Source: Candidatus Pelagibacter sp.
Lineage (GTDB): Bacteria > Pseudomonadota > Alphaproteobacteria > Pelagibacterales > Pelagibacteraceae
Length of the DNA stretch: 17,406 bases
Direction of reading: 5' to 3'
NCBI GenBank assembly: GCA_002692325.1
Contig: NZJU01000026.1
Span: 1 to 17,406, forward strand
This document shows positions 1-13,586 of the stretch, piece by piece (within the stretch, counting starts at the first letter, position 1; each line of letters starts with the position of its first letter). The position numbers were made by a program, and so were the translations under genes. Below the pieces are notes generated by a model that worked only from the letters and a program-made list of their open reading frames with translations, was not told the DNA's origin and made no database searches.

Positions 1-827
1 CCTGTATAACCAATAACTTTATTTTTAAATAATGCAGCTTCTATTGGAGGCATACCCAATCCCTCTAAATATGAAAAGGACATAAAAATTTTTGATAAAT
101 TCAAATTTTTAAATACATCTCTTTCATTCATGTTATTTAAATCTTTTATTTCCCATTTTCTTGGAAGATAAATCTTAAGTAAAGATATTACTTTTTCACT
201 ATGTTCAGGTAATTTTCTACTCATATATGTAATTAAGTTTTTTTTCTTACTTCCAAATTTGTATTTTTTTACATCTATAGAAATTGAGAGTTGTCTGATT
301 TTTTTTTTAATATTAGGAAAGTTTAACAAAATGCAATCGTTTATATCTTTTGAGTATGATAAAATAAATTGTGCATTGTTGTAAACTTTTTTAATTTTAC
401 TAAAATGATTTATAGAATTTATAGCGTAACCATTTTGAACAAAAATGGCATATTTAATTTTTTTTTTTAGAAGGAGATCGTCGGCTAGATGAGCATAAAT
501 TTCAGGTATAATTACAAAATCTTTTTTTGAGCTAAAAGTTAAGTCCTTTTTCAAGTTTATTTTATTTTTAAACCATCTATGCTTAAAATTTTCAGCTGCT
601 TTAATTTGGTTTGCTTGCCACCCATGTTTGGAGTCATTTTTAAAGGTAATTTTTTTTGAAAGAGAAATGCTCCATTTGGCAGTTTTTCTTAGTTTAATAT
701 GCAAAATTTCAGATTTATAATTTCTTAGAGAATTAATAATTTCGGAGTGTTGATAAATTATTTTTACGCCCCCGGAGGCTTTTTTTCCGGCATCACAAAT
801 ATAGACAATATTTTTTTTGATTTTCAC
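1..827 (-). CDS. Glycosyltransferase, GT4-like, C-terminus cut by window edge
   Basis: An open frame of 275 codons begins at GTG 827 and runs off the left edge. It probably transfers a sugar from an activated donor during surface-polysaccharide or LPS synthesis. The N-terminus (residues 7-35, NIVYICDAGKKASGG then VKIIYQHSEIIN) resembles the first Rossmann strand and 'GG' loop of GT-B enzymes. Residues 255-263 (EGLGMPPIE) form an E-x7-E motif typical of the donor-binding site of GT4-type enzymes, followed by an ALFKNKVIGYT stretch matching the family's 'EAMACG.PVI' region. GTG is chosen because an in-frame TAA lies 18 bases upstream and no in-frame ATG occurs before about residue 202. It is divergent from the fusion glycan enzyme at 906. 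The donor and acceptor sugars cannot be told. The fold class is fairly secure; the exact family is inferred. Confidence 0.72.
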   Translation of the reverse strand, partial: MKIKKNIVYICDAGKKASGGVKIIYQHSEIINSLRNYKSEILHIKLRKTAKWSISLSKKITFKNDSKHGWQANQIKAAENFKHRWFKNKINLKKDLTFSSKKDFVIIPEIYAHLADDLLLKKKIKYAIFVQNGYAINSINHFSKIKKVYNNAQFILSYSKDINDCILLNFPNIKKKIRQLSISIDVKKYKFGSKKKNLITYMSRKLPEHSEKVISLLKIYLPRKWEIKDLNNMNERDVFKNLNLSKIFMSFSYLEGLGMPPIEAALFKNKVIGYT

Positions 828-905
828 AACTTTAAATAAATTGTTTTACTTTTATTATTTTAAAGTTATCTTACAAAATAAAGAACTTTTCAATGAAGAT
901 TTACA
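828..905. promoter_or_regulatory. Divergent intergenic region between two glycan genes
   Basis: These 78 bases separate the minus-strand glycosyltransferase from the plus-strand fusion gene, so both promoters should lie here. The stretch is almost pure A/T, and I cannot pick a convincing -35/-10 pair in either direction. No clear Shine-Dalgarno precedes either start. Confidence 0.35.
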
Positions 906-2561
906 ATGGATATTTCAAAAAAACATAGAATTGGTATTTTAGTTAAAAATTTAGAGCAAAAAAACTTTAATGGAGAATTAATTTGTAGTTTATTAAGTAA
1001 TGAGAATATTGAGATTGATACAATTCTTGTTAATACAGAGGGTAATAACAAAAATAAGATTTTAGATATTGCAAAAAAATATTCTTTTAAAAGAATTTTT
1101 GAGAAAATATTATTCAAATTTTTAATTTTTTTTGAAAAATTAATTTTCAATATCTCAAACAGTAATATAAATTTTAAAAAGATAAATTTAGAAACCTTAG
1201 AATCAAAAAAGATTTATTTAAAACCAAATATCGATACAATAAAAAATATATATACATATTCTGACAATGATATAAAAAAAATTGTAGATAGGAACCTTGA
1301 CGCGTTAATAAGACTCGAAAGTGGAATAATTAAAGGAAAATTATTAGATTCGACCAAAAAAGGTATTTTATCTTTTCATCATGCTGACAGTGATTTGTAC
1401 AGAGGACTTCCTCCAGGTTTTTGGGAGGTTTATTTTAAGAATGCTACAACTGGTTTCGTTATACAAAAAATAAATGAACAACTTGACGGTGGAGAGTTGA
1501 TTTTTAAAGGTAATACAATTACTAAACCTTATTTTTTTCTAAACCAACAATTTGTTTTTAAACAAAGTATCAAATATTTGAACAATACCCTTAATGATTA
1601 CCTTAGTAACAATAATTTTAAATTTTTAGATAAAGAACCATATAAATCTAAAATTTACAAAGAACCAAAATTTAAAGAATTATTTAGCTATATCTTCAAT
1701 ACTTATTTTTTTATATTAAAAAAAATTTATTTTAAGTTTGCTGGGTTTAAAGAAATTTGGAATATATGTTATACAGCCCAAAAATTTAAAAAAGAAAACC
1801 TTCAAAATTATAAGATTATTAATAATCATAAGAAAAGATTTTTTGCTGATCCCTTTGTAGTTAAATTTAAAGATTTAAATTATATTTTTGTAGAAGACTA
1901 TAGTTTTAAAAACAGAAGAGGTCAGATTTCTTGTTTTGAGATAAATAATAATGAAGAAAAATTCTTAGGTTGTGTCTTGAGTGAAAACTTTCATTTATCT
2001 TTTCCGTTTGTTTTTAAATTTAATGATGAATTTTTTATGTGTCCAGAAACAAAAGAAAAAAAAGAAATTAGAATTTATAAATGTAAAAAATTTCCAAATG
2101 AGTGGGCATATTTTAAAACTTTAATAAATAAAATTAACGCTGTAGACACCATAATATTTGAGAAAAATAATATTTGGTGGTTAATTACTAATACAGATAA
2201 AAATAACTTAGAATTTTCATCCGAGCTCTCCATCTTTTACTCTGAGGATGGCCCCCTTACAACTAATTGGAAAGCACATAAAAATAATCCGGTTATTGTC
2301 AATGCCAACAAAGCAAGAAATGCTGGTTTTTATAATGATGGTAAAAATATTTTTAGGGTAAGTCAAAGAATTGGATTTAATACATATGGCACGGGCTTTG
2401 ATATTAATACAATAAACGATATTTCTAAAAATAGTTATACCGAAATACTTAAGGAAAAAATAAATTGTAATTTCTTTGAAGATAGTATTGGAACTCACCA
2501 TTTGACTTCTATCGAAAACTTTTCAGCTATAGATATCAAGAGATTTTCAAATCAATCTTAA
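906..2561 (+). CDS. Formyltransferase-like domain fused to GINT1-like beta-propeller glycan enzyme
   Basis: A 551-residue two-domain protein, probably acting in surface-glycan assembly. Residues about 130-205 match the core of the formyl_trans_N family (Fmt, ArnA, sugar N-formyltransferases): SFHHADSDLYRG at 156-167 aligns with the NIHPSLLPxYRG block, TTGF at 181-184 with the TG motif, and LDGGE at 193-197 carries the conserved Asp (D194). The catalytic Asn position is Ser156; His158 is kept. The N-terminal Rossmann half is weakly conserved. Residues about 308-545 resemble the N-terminal beta-propeller of plant glucosamine inositolphosphorylceramide transferase (GINT1): FADPFV at 313-318, HLSFPFVF at 363-370, CPET at 379-382, NNPV at 460-463, RNAG at 471-474 and GTHHL at 529-533. 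There is no signal peptide, so it is likely cytoplasmic. The ATG at 906 is used. Domain assignments are from memory of the families; substrate and true activity are unknown. Confidence 0.7.
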   Translation: MDISKKHRIGILVKNLEQKNFNGELICSLLSNENIEIDTILVNTEGNNKNKILDIAKKYSFKRIFEKILFKFLIFFEKLIFNISNSNINFKKINLETLESKKIYLKPNIDTIKNIYTYSDNDIKKIVDRNLDALIRLESGIIKGKLLDSTKKGILSFHHADSDLYRGLPPGFWEVYFKNATTGFVIQKINEQLDGGELIFKGNTITKPYFFLNQQFVFKQSIKYLNNTLNDYLSNNNFKFLDKEPYKSKIYKEPKFKELFSYIFNTYFFILKKIYFKFAGFKEIWNICYTAQKFKKENLQNYKIINNHKKRFFADPFVVKFKDLNYIFVEDYSFKNRRGQISCFEINNNEEKFLGCVLSENFHLSFPFVFKFNDEFFMCPETKEKKEIRIYKCKKFPNEWAYFKTLINKINAVDTIIFEKNNIWWLITNTDKNNLEFSSELSIFYSEDGPLTTNWKAHKNNPVIVNANKARNAGFYNDGKNIFRVSQRIGFNTYGTGFDINTINDISKNSYTEILKEKINCNFFEDSIGTHHLTSIENFSAIDIKRFSNQS

Positions 2562-2638
2562 AAAATATATTTATTTCCAAGATACATTAATAGACCTAAT
2601 GATATACCTATTAAAATCCAATAAAAATTTTCACTCAT
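2558..2638 (-). CDS. Possible 26-residue single-pass membrane peptide
   Basis: An ATG at 2638 opens a 26-codon frame ending in TAA at 2558-2560. The product begins MSENFYW and has one strongly hydrophobic stretch (residues 6-21, YWILIGISLGLLMYLG), followed by a charged tail NKYIF. The ATG lies six bases after the stop of the MazG-like gene on the same strand, and its stop overlaps the convergent stop of the fusion gene, so it exactly fills an otherwise empty gap. There is no clear Shine-Dalgarno, so it would depend on coupling to the upstream gene. I do not recognise a family. It may be a genuine small membrane protein or a chance frame in AT-rich DNA. Confidence 0.42.
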   Translation of the reverse strand: MSENFYWILIGISLGLLMYLGNKYIF

Positions 2639-2644
2639 AAAAAG

Positions 2645-3016
2645 TTAAAATAAAAACTTGCCAAGATTAGGTTTGAAATAATTGGGGCCTTTCATGACTT
2701 TCCCATATTCATTATATATTGGTTTTCCATCCATGCCTAATTTACTCATATTTGAATTCTGAACTTCGTTAAAACATTCATCTAAATTTACACCAAATGA
2801 ATGACCGGCACCATAGGTTACATACAATATATCAGTAAGAGCATCTGCTACTTCTTTAATATTGTTATTATTTATTGCATCTTTAAGCTCGTTTAACTCT
2901 TCTTCAATTAAGTTTATTCTGAGTTTTACTATTTTATCTGATGGAAATTTGGGCTTTTTTTTTATTTCTTGGCCAAACGTTTGCATGAATTTTTTAACCT
3001 TTTCAAAATTTGTCAT
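2645..3016 (-). CDS. MazG-like nucleoside triphosphate pyrophosphohydrolase
   Basis: A 123-residue all-helical protein of the MazG/PRA-PH superfamily, which hydrolyses nucleotide triphosphates or related substrates to monophosphate and pyrophosphate using Mg2+. The metal-binding signature is visible: E40 and E43 (EEELNEL, 38-44), then E55 and D58 (EVADALTDILY, 55-65), giving ExxE-x11-ExxD, with D62 one turn later. The C-terminal block (residues 92-116, KLGMDGKPIY then GKVMKGPNYF) is typical of a small bacterial and phage subgroup annotated as phosphoribosyl-ATP pyrophosphohydrolase-like. It is not HisE, which lacks that tail. The natural substrate is unknown, and nucleotide-pool cleansing is the usual guess. 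The ATG at 3016 is supported by an AAGGA six bases upstream. It is divergent from fumC, with the small membrane ORF directly downstream. Confidence 0.82.
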   Translation of the reverse strand: MTNFEKVKKFMQTFGQEIKKKPKFPSDKIVKLRINLIEEELNELKDAINNNNIKEVADALTDILYVTYGAGHSFGVNLDECFNEVQNSNMSKLGMDGKPIYNEYGKVMKGPNYFKPNLGKFLF

Positions 3017-3022
3017 TACGCA

Positions 3023-3027
3023 TCCTT
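3023..3027 (-). promoter_or_regulatory. Shine-Dalgarno of the MazG-like gene
   Basis: AAGGA on the minus strand, six bases before the ATG at 3016. It is one of the few good ribosome-binding sites in the window and fixes this start. Confidence 0.65.
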
Positions 3028-3033
3028 TATAAT
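3028..3033 (+). promoter_or_regulatory. Candidate -10 box for fumC
   Basis: A perfect TATAAT on the plus strand in the 60-base gap between the divergent MazG-like gene and fumC. No good -35 is seen at 16-18 bases upstream, and TATAAT arises easily in DNA this AT-rich, so this is only a candidate. It would give a leader of about 35-40 bases before the fumC ATG. Confidence 0.25.
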
Positions 3034-3076
3034 TTAAAATTGATCAATTAAGGTGTATTATAACAAAGAATCACTA

Positions 3077-4465
<1,389 letters not shown>

Positions 4466-4473
4466 AATTATCA

Positions 4474-5874
4474 TTAAGAGCCTATATATTCTAAAAATGA
4501 CTCAATGTTTGATTTATTAAATATTCCCAATATACTTTTGCTTAGAAAAATATTCTGAAAATTTTCTTGAATGATTTCTGTTTCAACATCGCTAATTTTT
4601 TTATTTCCATTTAATAAAATATTAGTAATTTCAACTCTGTTTGAACTGGGCGAATAAATTCCCTCGGAAAGAAACTTATCATTTAAAACAATATTTTTTT
4701 TTAAAGAGAAAAATTTTTTAAACTTTTTTGGTTCGGTTATATGAAAATCTGATTCAAATTTGAATTTTTTCAAATCATTTTGACTCAAGGGCTTAGAACT
4801 TAATGATAGTACAGCACCAGGAATTTTTAAAATAAGTTTTTTTATAATCATATTTCCATTCTCTAATATTAAAGACATACTTAGATTTTTAATTAATCTT
4901 TCAGTAAATTTTTTATCATTATTAAAAGTTAAATATGTTGTACCATTAAACTTATTAATGGATTCAGAATTAAGATAAAATTGAATGAGTTTCTCAAAAT
5001 CTTTCTCTCTCAATGAAATTTTTTGTAACTGGATATTATTTTTAAAATAAAAGAATGGACTTAAAGAAATTTCCGAGTCAAAATTTATTTTGAGATTCTT
5101 ATTTCTATATTTTCCTTTGTAAATTGAGATCTTTTCATTTTTAAGAAAATTGAAACTAAAAAAATTGTCTAAAATTTTTAATTTTACTATCGACATAAAA
5201 TTTTTCAAATCATCTTTTTTTTTAAACCTAGCTTCTAGATCCATGTCAAGATTGTTAGACCTTAAATTAAGAACATTATGATTTTTAAACTTAGAAAAAG
5301 TAAATTTTAAATCTTTTCCGATATAATTTCCTTTAACCTCAATCTTACTTGTATTAAGATTATTTAAAGAAACTCGATTAATTTTGAAGATCTCATTCTT
5401 GTTACTAGTAATAATAATTTCTGAATTGTCTATAATTAGAGGTTTGCTTAGATCATTAAATTCATTTAATAAAAATTCAATTTCTTTCTCATTCACTTTT
5501 AAGGATAAGTTTTTCAACTTAATTTTGCTAAATGAAAAATTTTTTTTTAACAATGAATTCAATTTTAAAAATAGCTCCAGCTCTTTACTATCAGTTTCTT
5601 TGTCAAGAAATTTTATATTTGAAGTTGTAATAATCAGCCTTGGTGTAGGAAGAACTTTGTAGCGAATTCTTTTTATAGAACTCAGATTAATATTATAATC
5701 ATTTTGTGTATAACTGTCTAATTCAGTAGTTTTATTCTCATAATTCATAAATTTTGGAATTATTAAGTAAATAAAAACACTAATCGCAGCTATTAAAATC
5801 AGATATCCAAGAAATAATATCGCACTACTTTTTTTTTTATTAAACTTTATAATTGATAAAAAATTAGATTTCAT
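4474..5874 (-). CDS. AsmA-like inner-membrane-anchored envelope protein
   Basis: A 466-residue protein with one N-terminal membrane helix (residues about 17-39, preceded by FNKKKSS) and a long, beta-rich, Asn/Lys/Phe-rich periplasmic part. Residues about 62-90 (NLSSIKRIRYKVLPTPRLII then TTSNIKFLD) correspond to the start of the AsmA/DUF748-type repeat region, where a beta strand, a 'P.P.L' turn and 'I.....F' follow the membrane anchor. Members of the AsmA/YhdP/TamB group form bridges implicated in phospholipid transport and outer-membrane homeostasis. This copy is shorter than E. coli AsmA (about 617 residues) and lacks an obvious conserved C-terminal AsmA block, so it is a reduced relative. 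The start ATG sits just after an A-rich leader without a clear ribosome-binding site. It is divergent from uvrD. Family placement is moderately sure; the specific role is inferred. Confidence 0.65.
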   Translation of the reverse strand: MKSNFLSIIKFNKKKSSAILFLGYLILIAAISVFIYLIIPKFMNYENKTTELDSYTQNDYNINLSSIKRIRYKVLPTPRLIITTSNIKFLDKETDSKELELFLKLNSLLKKNFSFSKIKLKNLSLKVNEKEIEFLLNEFNDLSKPLIIDNSEIIITSNKNEIFKINRVSLNNLNTSKIEVKGNYIGKDLKFTFSKFKNHNVLNLRSNNLDMDLEARFKKKDDLKNFMSIVKLKILDNFFSFNFLKNEKISIYKGKYRNKNLKINFDSEISLSPFFYFKNNIQLQKISLREKDFEKLIQFYLNSESINKFNGTTYLTFNNDKKFTERLIKNLSMSLILENGNMIIKKLILKIPGAVLSLSSKPLSQNDLKKFKFESDFHITEPKKFKKFFSLKKNIVLNDKFLSEGIYSPSSNRVEITNILLNGNKKISDVETEIIQENFQNIFLSKSILGIFNKSNIESFLEYIGS

Positions 5875-5918
5875 TTTTTTTTATTTTTTAACTGGTATAT
5901 AAATTACTTCTATTGTTT
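5875..5918. promoter_or_regulatory. Short divergent gap between AsmA-like gene and uvrD
   Basis: These 44 bases separate two divergent starts. A TATATAAAT at 5896-5904 could serve as a plus-strand -10 for uvrD, but no matching -35 is evident. At least one promoter probably extends into the opposite gene. Confidence 0.25.
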
Positions 5919-7954
5919 ATGAGATCAATTGACAAATTATTAACAGGGCTCAACAAAAATCAAAAAAAGGCTGTTATGGATACTGATGGCCCGAGCCTAA
6001 TAGTAGCAGGAGCAGGTTCTGGTAAAACAAAAGTTTTAACTACTAAATTAGCTTATATTATTAGTGAAAGAAAAGCTTGGTCTAACCAAATACTTTGCGT
6101 TACTTTTACAAACAAAGCAGCAAGAGAAATGCAAAATAGAATCTTGACTAATCTGAAAAAAGAGTCTGGTTCATTGCCATGGTTAGGAACATTTCATTCA
6201 ATCAGTGTGAAAATTTTAAGAAGGCACGCAGAAGCACTTGATTATAAAAGTAATTTTACTATTCTTGATACAGACGATCAAAAAAAATTAATAAAGAAAA
6301 TTTTAGAGTCTGAGAATATAGATCTTAAAAAAGTATCACCTCGATTTGTTATTTCATTTATTGATAAATGGAAAAATAAAGGGCTGTTACCAGACGACAT
6401 TAATCTTGATAAATCAAAGACATTAGAAAACACAATTAAAAAGATTTATAGTTTATATCAGAGTAAAACAAAAGACCTTAATGCTTTTGATTTTGGAGAC
6501 TTAATACTTTTTTGTGTTAAGTTATTTGAAAATGATAAATCTATAAAAAAAATTTATAACAATAATTTTAAATACATTTTAGTAGATGAGTTCCAAGATA
6601 CCAACTTCATTCAAAATAAATGGTTAAATCTTCTAGTAAATGAGAAACAAAATATATGTTGTGTTGGAGATGATGATCAATCTATATATAGCTGGAGGGG
6701 CGCTGAAATTAAAAATTTTCTTACATTTGATAAGATATATCCAAAATGTAAAATTTATAAATTAGAGCAAAATTACAGGTCTACAAAAAATATTTTAAAA
6801 GCCGCATCTGTACTTATCTCAAATAACGAAAATCGTGTTGGTAAAAAACTTTGGTCAGATGGTGAGGATGGTGAACTTTTAAAATTAAATTGTTATAGAA
6901 CAGGAAGAGAAGAAGCGGAAGGAGTCGCAGATTTAATTGAAAATAATCTTAAAAAAAAATATTCGTTAAATAACATATCTATACTTTTAAGAGCTATTTA
7001 TCAAACAAGAGAATTCGAAGAAAGGTTTTTAAAGGTAGGTATAAATTATAGGGTTTTAGGTGGTATTAAATTTTATGAAAGAGCAGAAATTAAAGATGCT
7101 GTTGCTTACTTAAGAATAGTCAACCAAAAATTTGATGACCTTGCTCTAGAAAGAGTTCTTTCAACGCCAAAAAAAGGAATAGGAAGTAGCACTTTAAATC
7201 AGATTTATGAATATTCAAATAGAAATAAATTATGTTTGGAAGACTCAATCATAAAAATTATTGAGCTTAATAAATTTAAACCCAAAATCAAGAATACCTT
7301 GAACTCTTTTATAAATTTAATTCATAAGTGGAGAAGAGAGTTGAAGCATTTGAAACATTATGACCTCCTAAAACTTATTTTAGATGAGTCTGGTTATTCA
7401 TTAATCTTGAAAAATAAAAAAGATTTAGAAAATGAAAATAGATTAGAGAATTTAAAAGAATTAATAAGAGCAATGAGAGATTATGAAAATTTGAACGGTT
7501 TTTTAGAACACGTTGCTTTAGCTACATCAGTAGATCAAAACTGGGAGGGTGAGAAAATAAACTTGATGACCATGCATGCAGCTAAAGGTTTAGAGTTTGA
7601 TGTTACTTTCCTACCTGGATGGGAGGAAGGTCTTTTTCCGCATCAAAAATCCCTAGAAGAAAAAGGAGATTTTGCGCTTGAGGAGGAAAGAAGACTCGCT
7701 TACGTGGCAATTACAAGAGCAAAGAAAGAGTCATTTATCTCATTTGCTATGAAAAGATCTTATCAAGGTGACTGGATGGACTCTTTGCCATCAAGATTTG
7801 TTAATGAGTTACCAGATGTGAATGTAGAGAAAAATGAGAATATTGAAAAATCCAACTTTGATGAATTTGATATTAATCAAGATTTATTAATTGATGAGGA
7901 GAGTGATTACAGAAGCCCAGGTTGGGAGAGATTTAAAAATAAAAAGATGCTCAA

Positions 7955-7967
<13 letters not shown>
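5919..7967 (+). CDS. uvrD: UvrD/PcrA-type superfamily 1 DNA helicase
   Basis: An ATP-driven 3'-to-5' helicase for nucleotide-excision and mismatch repair. Counted from ATG 5919 (682 residues): Q motif and Walker A GAGSGKT at 31-37; motif Ia TFTNKAAREM at 62-71; motif II DEFQD at 223-227; motif III GDDDQSIYSWRGA at 250-262; motif IV QNYRST at 284-289; motif V TMHAAKGLEF at 551-560; motif VI EERRLAYVAITRA at 589-601. All ATPase residues are present. The C-terminus stops at YRSPGWERFKNKK plus a few residues, so the Tudor-like domain usual in UvrD/PcrA (with its G.RV.H..FG.G motif) is missing. A TTG at 5913 would add two residues; the ATG is chosen. It overlaps the aminopeptidase gene by 13 bases, suggesting coupled translation. 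Rep is less likely given the GWEEGLFPHQ block. Confidence 0.93.
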
Positions 7968-12533
<4,566 letters not shown>

Positions 12534-12581
12534 CAAATTATTTATATCAAATATGAGTGTTAAGGTAAATTTAAATGAAAA

Positions 12582-13508
12582 TTAAGCTATTGCGGCTATT
12601 TTTTCTGATCTTATTATGAAATTTTCTTTTCTTATATCTGGTTTTGTTACTTCAAAAAGTTCATAGTTATTTTTGTCTGAAAATAGAAGGTCTAAGCATC
12701 TTTTATTCAGCTCATGACCACCGTGTTTTGTTTTCACATGTCCTAAAATTCTATGACCGGCTAAAAATAGGTCTCCTGCTAAGTCTAAAATTTTATGGTT
12801 CACAAATTCTTTTTCGTTTCTTAAGCCACCTTCATTTATAATTTTATTGTCATCTACGACTATAGCGTTATTGAGCGAGCCTCCTTTTGCTAATCCTGCT
12901 TCCTTGATTTTTTGAATATCTTTGTAAAGACAAAAAGTTCTTGATGAATAGATGTCTTCTAGATTATCTGATGACAGGTCTACTATATTTTTTTGATTTG
13001 ATATAATTTTATTTTCGTAGTCAAGTTCATAATTCACTTTTAATCTTTGATCTTGTGGTGTCAAATTTATGAATTTGTTTTTGTTATGTATCTTAACTTC
13101 TTTAGAAATTTTCAAATATTTTCTTTTTTTTGTTTGATTTTTTACACCAGCCTTATTTATGATTTTAACGAAGTCTTTAGCAGACCCATCCATAATAGGA
13201 ATTTCAGAATTATTTATCTGAATTTCTAAATTATCTACTCCAGTAAAATAAAGTGCTGCTACTAAATGCTCAACAGTAGAAATACTTACTCCATGCTGAT
13301 TTTTAATCACTGTGCAAAGATTTGTAGAGGAAACATTTTGGAAATTAGCTTTGATTAAATTGTTATCCTTTATATCTGTTCTCTTAAAAGTTATTCCAGT
13401 GTCTTCAGCAGAAGGTATCAATGATATTTCAGCAATTTTTCCAGAGTGAAGACCTATACCCTTAAAACTCGCTTTTTTACTCAAAGTTTTTTGATAAATA
13501 TTTAACAT
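12582..13508 (-). CDS. lpxC: UDP-3-O-acyl-N-acetylglucosamine deacetylase
   Basis: A zinc amidase catalysing the committed step of lipid A synthesis, so the organism makes LPS or at least lipid A. The 308-residue length is normal. Zinc ligands and catalytic residues are visible: E80-H81 (STVEHLVAAL), H238 and D242 (NHKILDLAGDL), and catalytic H265 (KHGGHELN). The N-terminal block KKASFKGIGLHSG and IMDGSAKDFV at 105-114 also match. The ATG at 13508 has no Shine-Dalgarno. It lies 78 bases downstream of ftsA, the position normally held by ftsZ. It is likely co-transcribed with bamD and ligA downstream. Confidence 0.95.
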   Translation of the reverse strand: MLNIYQKTLSKKASFKGIGLHSGKIAEISLIPSAEDTGITFKRTDIKDNNLIKANFQNVSSTNLCTVIKNQHGVSISTVEHLVAALYFTGVDNLEIQINNSEIPIMDGSAKDFVKIINKAGVKNQTKKRKYLKISKEVKIHNKNKFINLTPQDQRLKVNYELDYENKIISNQKNIVDLSSDNLEDIYSSRTFCLYKDIQKIKEAGLAKGGSLNNAIVVDDNKIINEGGLRNEKEFVNHKILDLAGDLFLAGHRILGHVKTKHGGHELNKRCLDLLFSDKNNYELFEVTKPDIRKENFIIRSEKIAAIA

Positions 13509-13586
13509 TTCATTGATATACAGAATTTAAAGTAAATAATGTAAACAACTAATGTTTCAAAAAAAAACATTGAAATAGTCTTTAGA
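13509..13586 (-). promoter_or_regulatory. Gap between ftsA and lpxC, possible lpxC promoter
   Basis: This is the longest untranslated stretch in the minus-strand block. On the minus strand a TTTACA (13545-13540) is followed 17 bases later by TGTATA (13522-13517), a weak sigma-70-like pair ending nine bases before the lpxC ATG. That is close to the start, so any leader would be very short. An A/T-only inverted repeat lies upstream. No remnant of ftsZ is recognisable. Confidence 0.25.
13551..13571. repeat. A/T inverted repeat between ftsA and lpxC
   Basis: AATGTTT (13551-13557) and AAACATT (13565-13571) form a perfect 7-bp inverted repeat with a 7-base loop. A shifted alternative, TTGAAA/TTTCAA pairing on the minus strand, excludes the first. 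The stem is A/T only apart from one pair and is not followed by a clean T-tract on the minus strand, so it is not a convincing terminator. Confidence 0.3.

Noticed and set aside
465..473. Poly-T and poly-A runs of eight or more bases, here and at many other sites, as terminators or slippage sites
   Set aside because: They lie mostly inside coding frames as Lys/Phe codons, without G/C-containing stems, and match the overall base composition.
893..928. An 11-codon frame (MKIYNGYFKKT) starting just before and overlapping the start of the fusion gene, possible leader peptide
   Set aside because: Very short, no ribosome-binding site and no regulatory codon pattern; expected by chance in AT-rich DNA.
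13047..13229. A Phe/Tyr-rich 60-codon plus-strand frame that looks membrane-like
   Set aside because: It is antisense to lpxC; the hydrophobicity follows from reading Lys/Asn-rich codons backwards.
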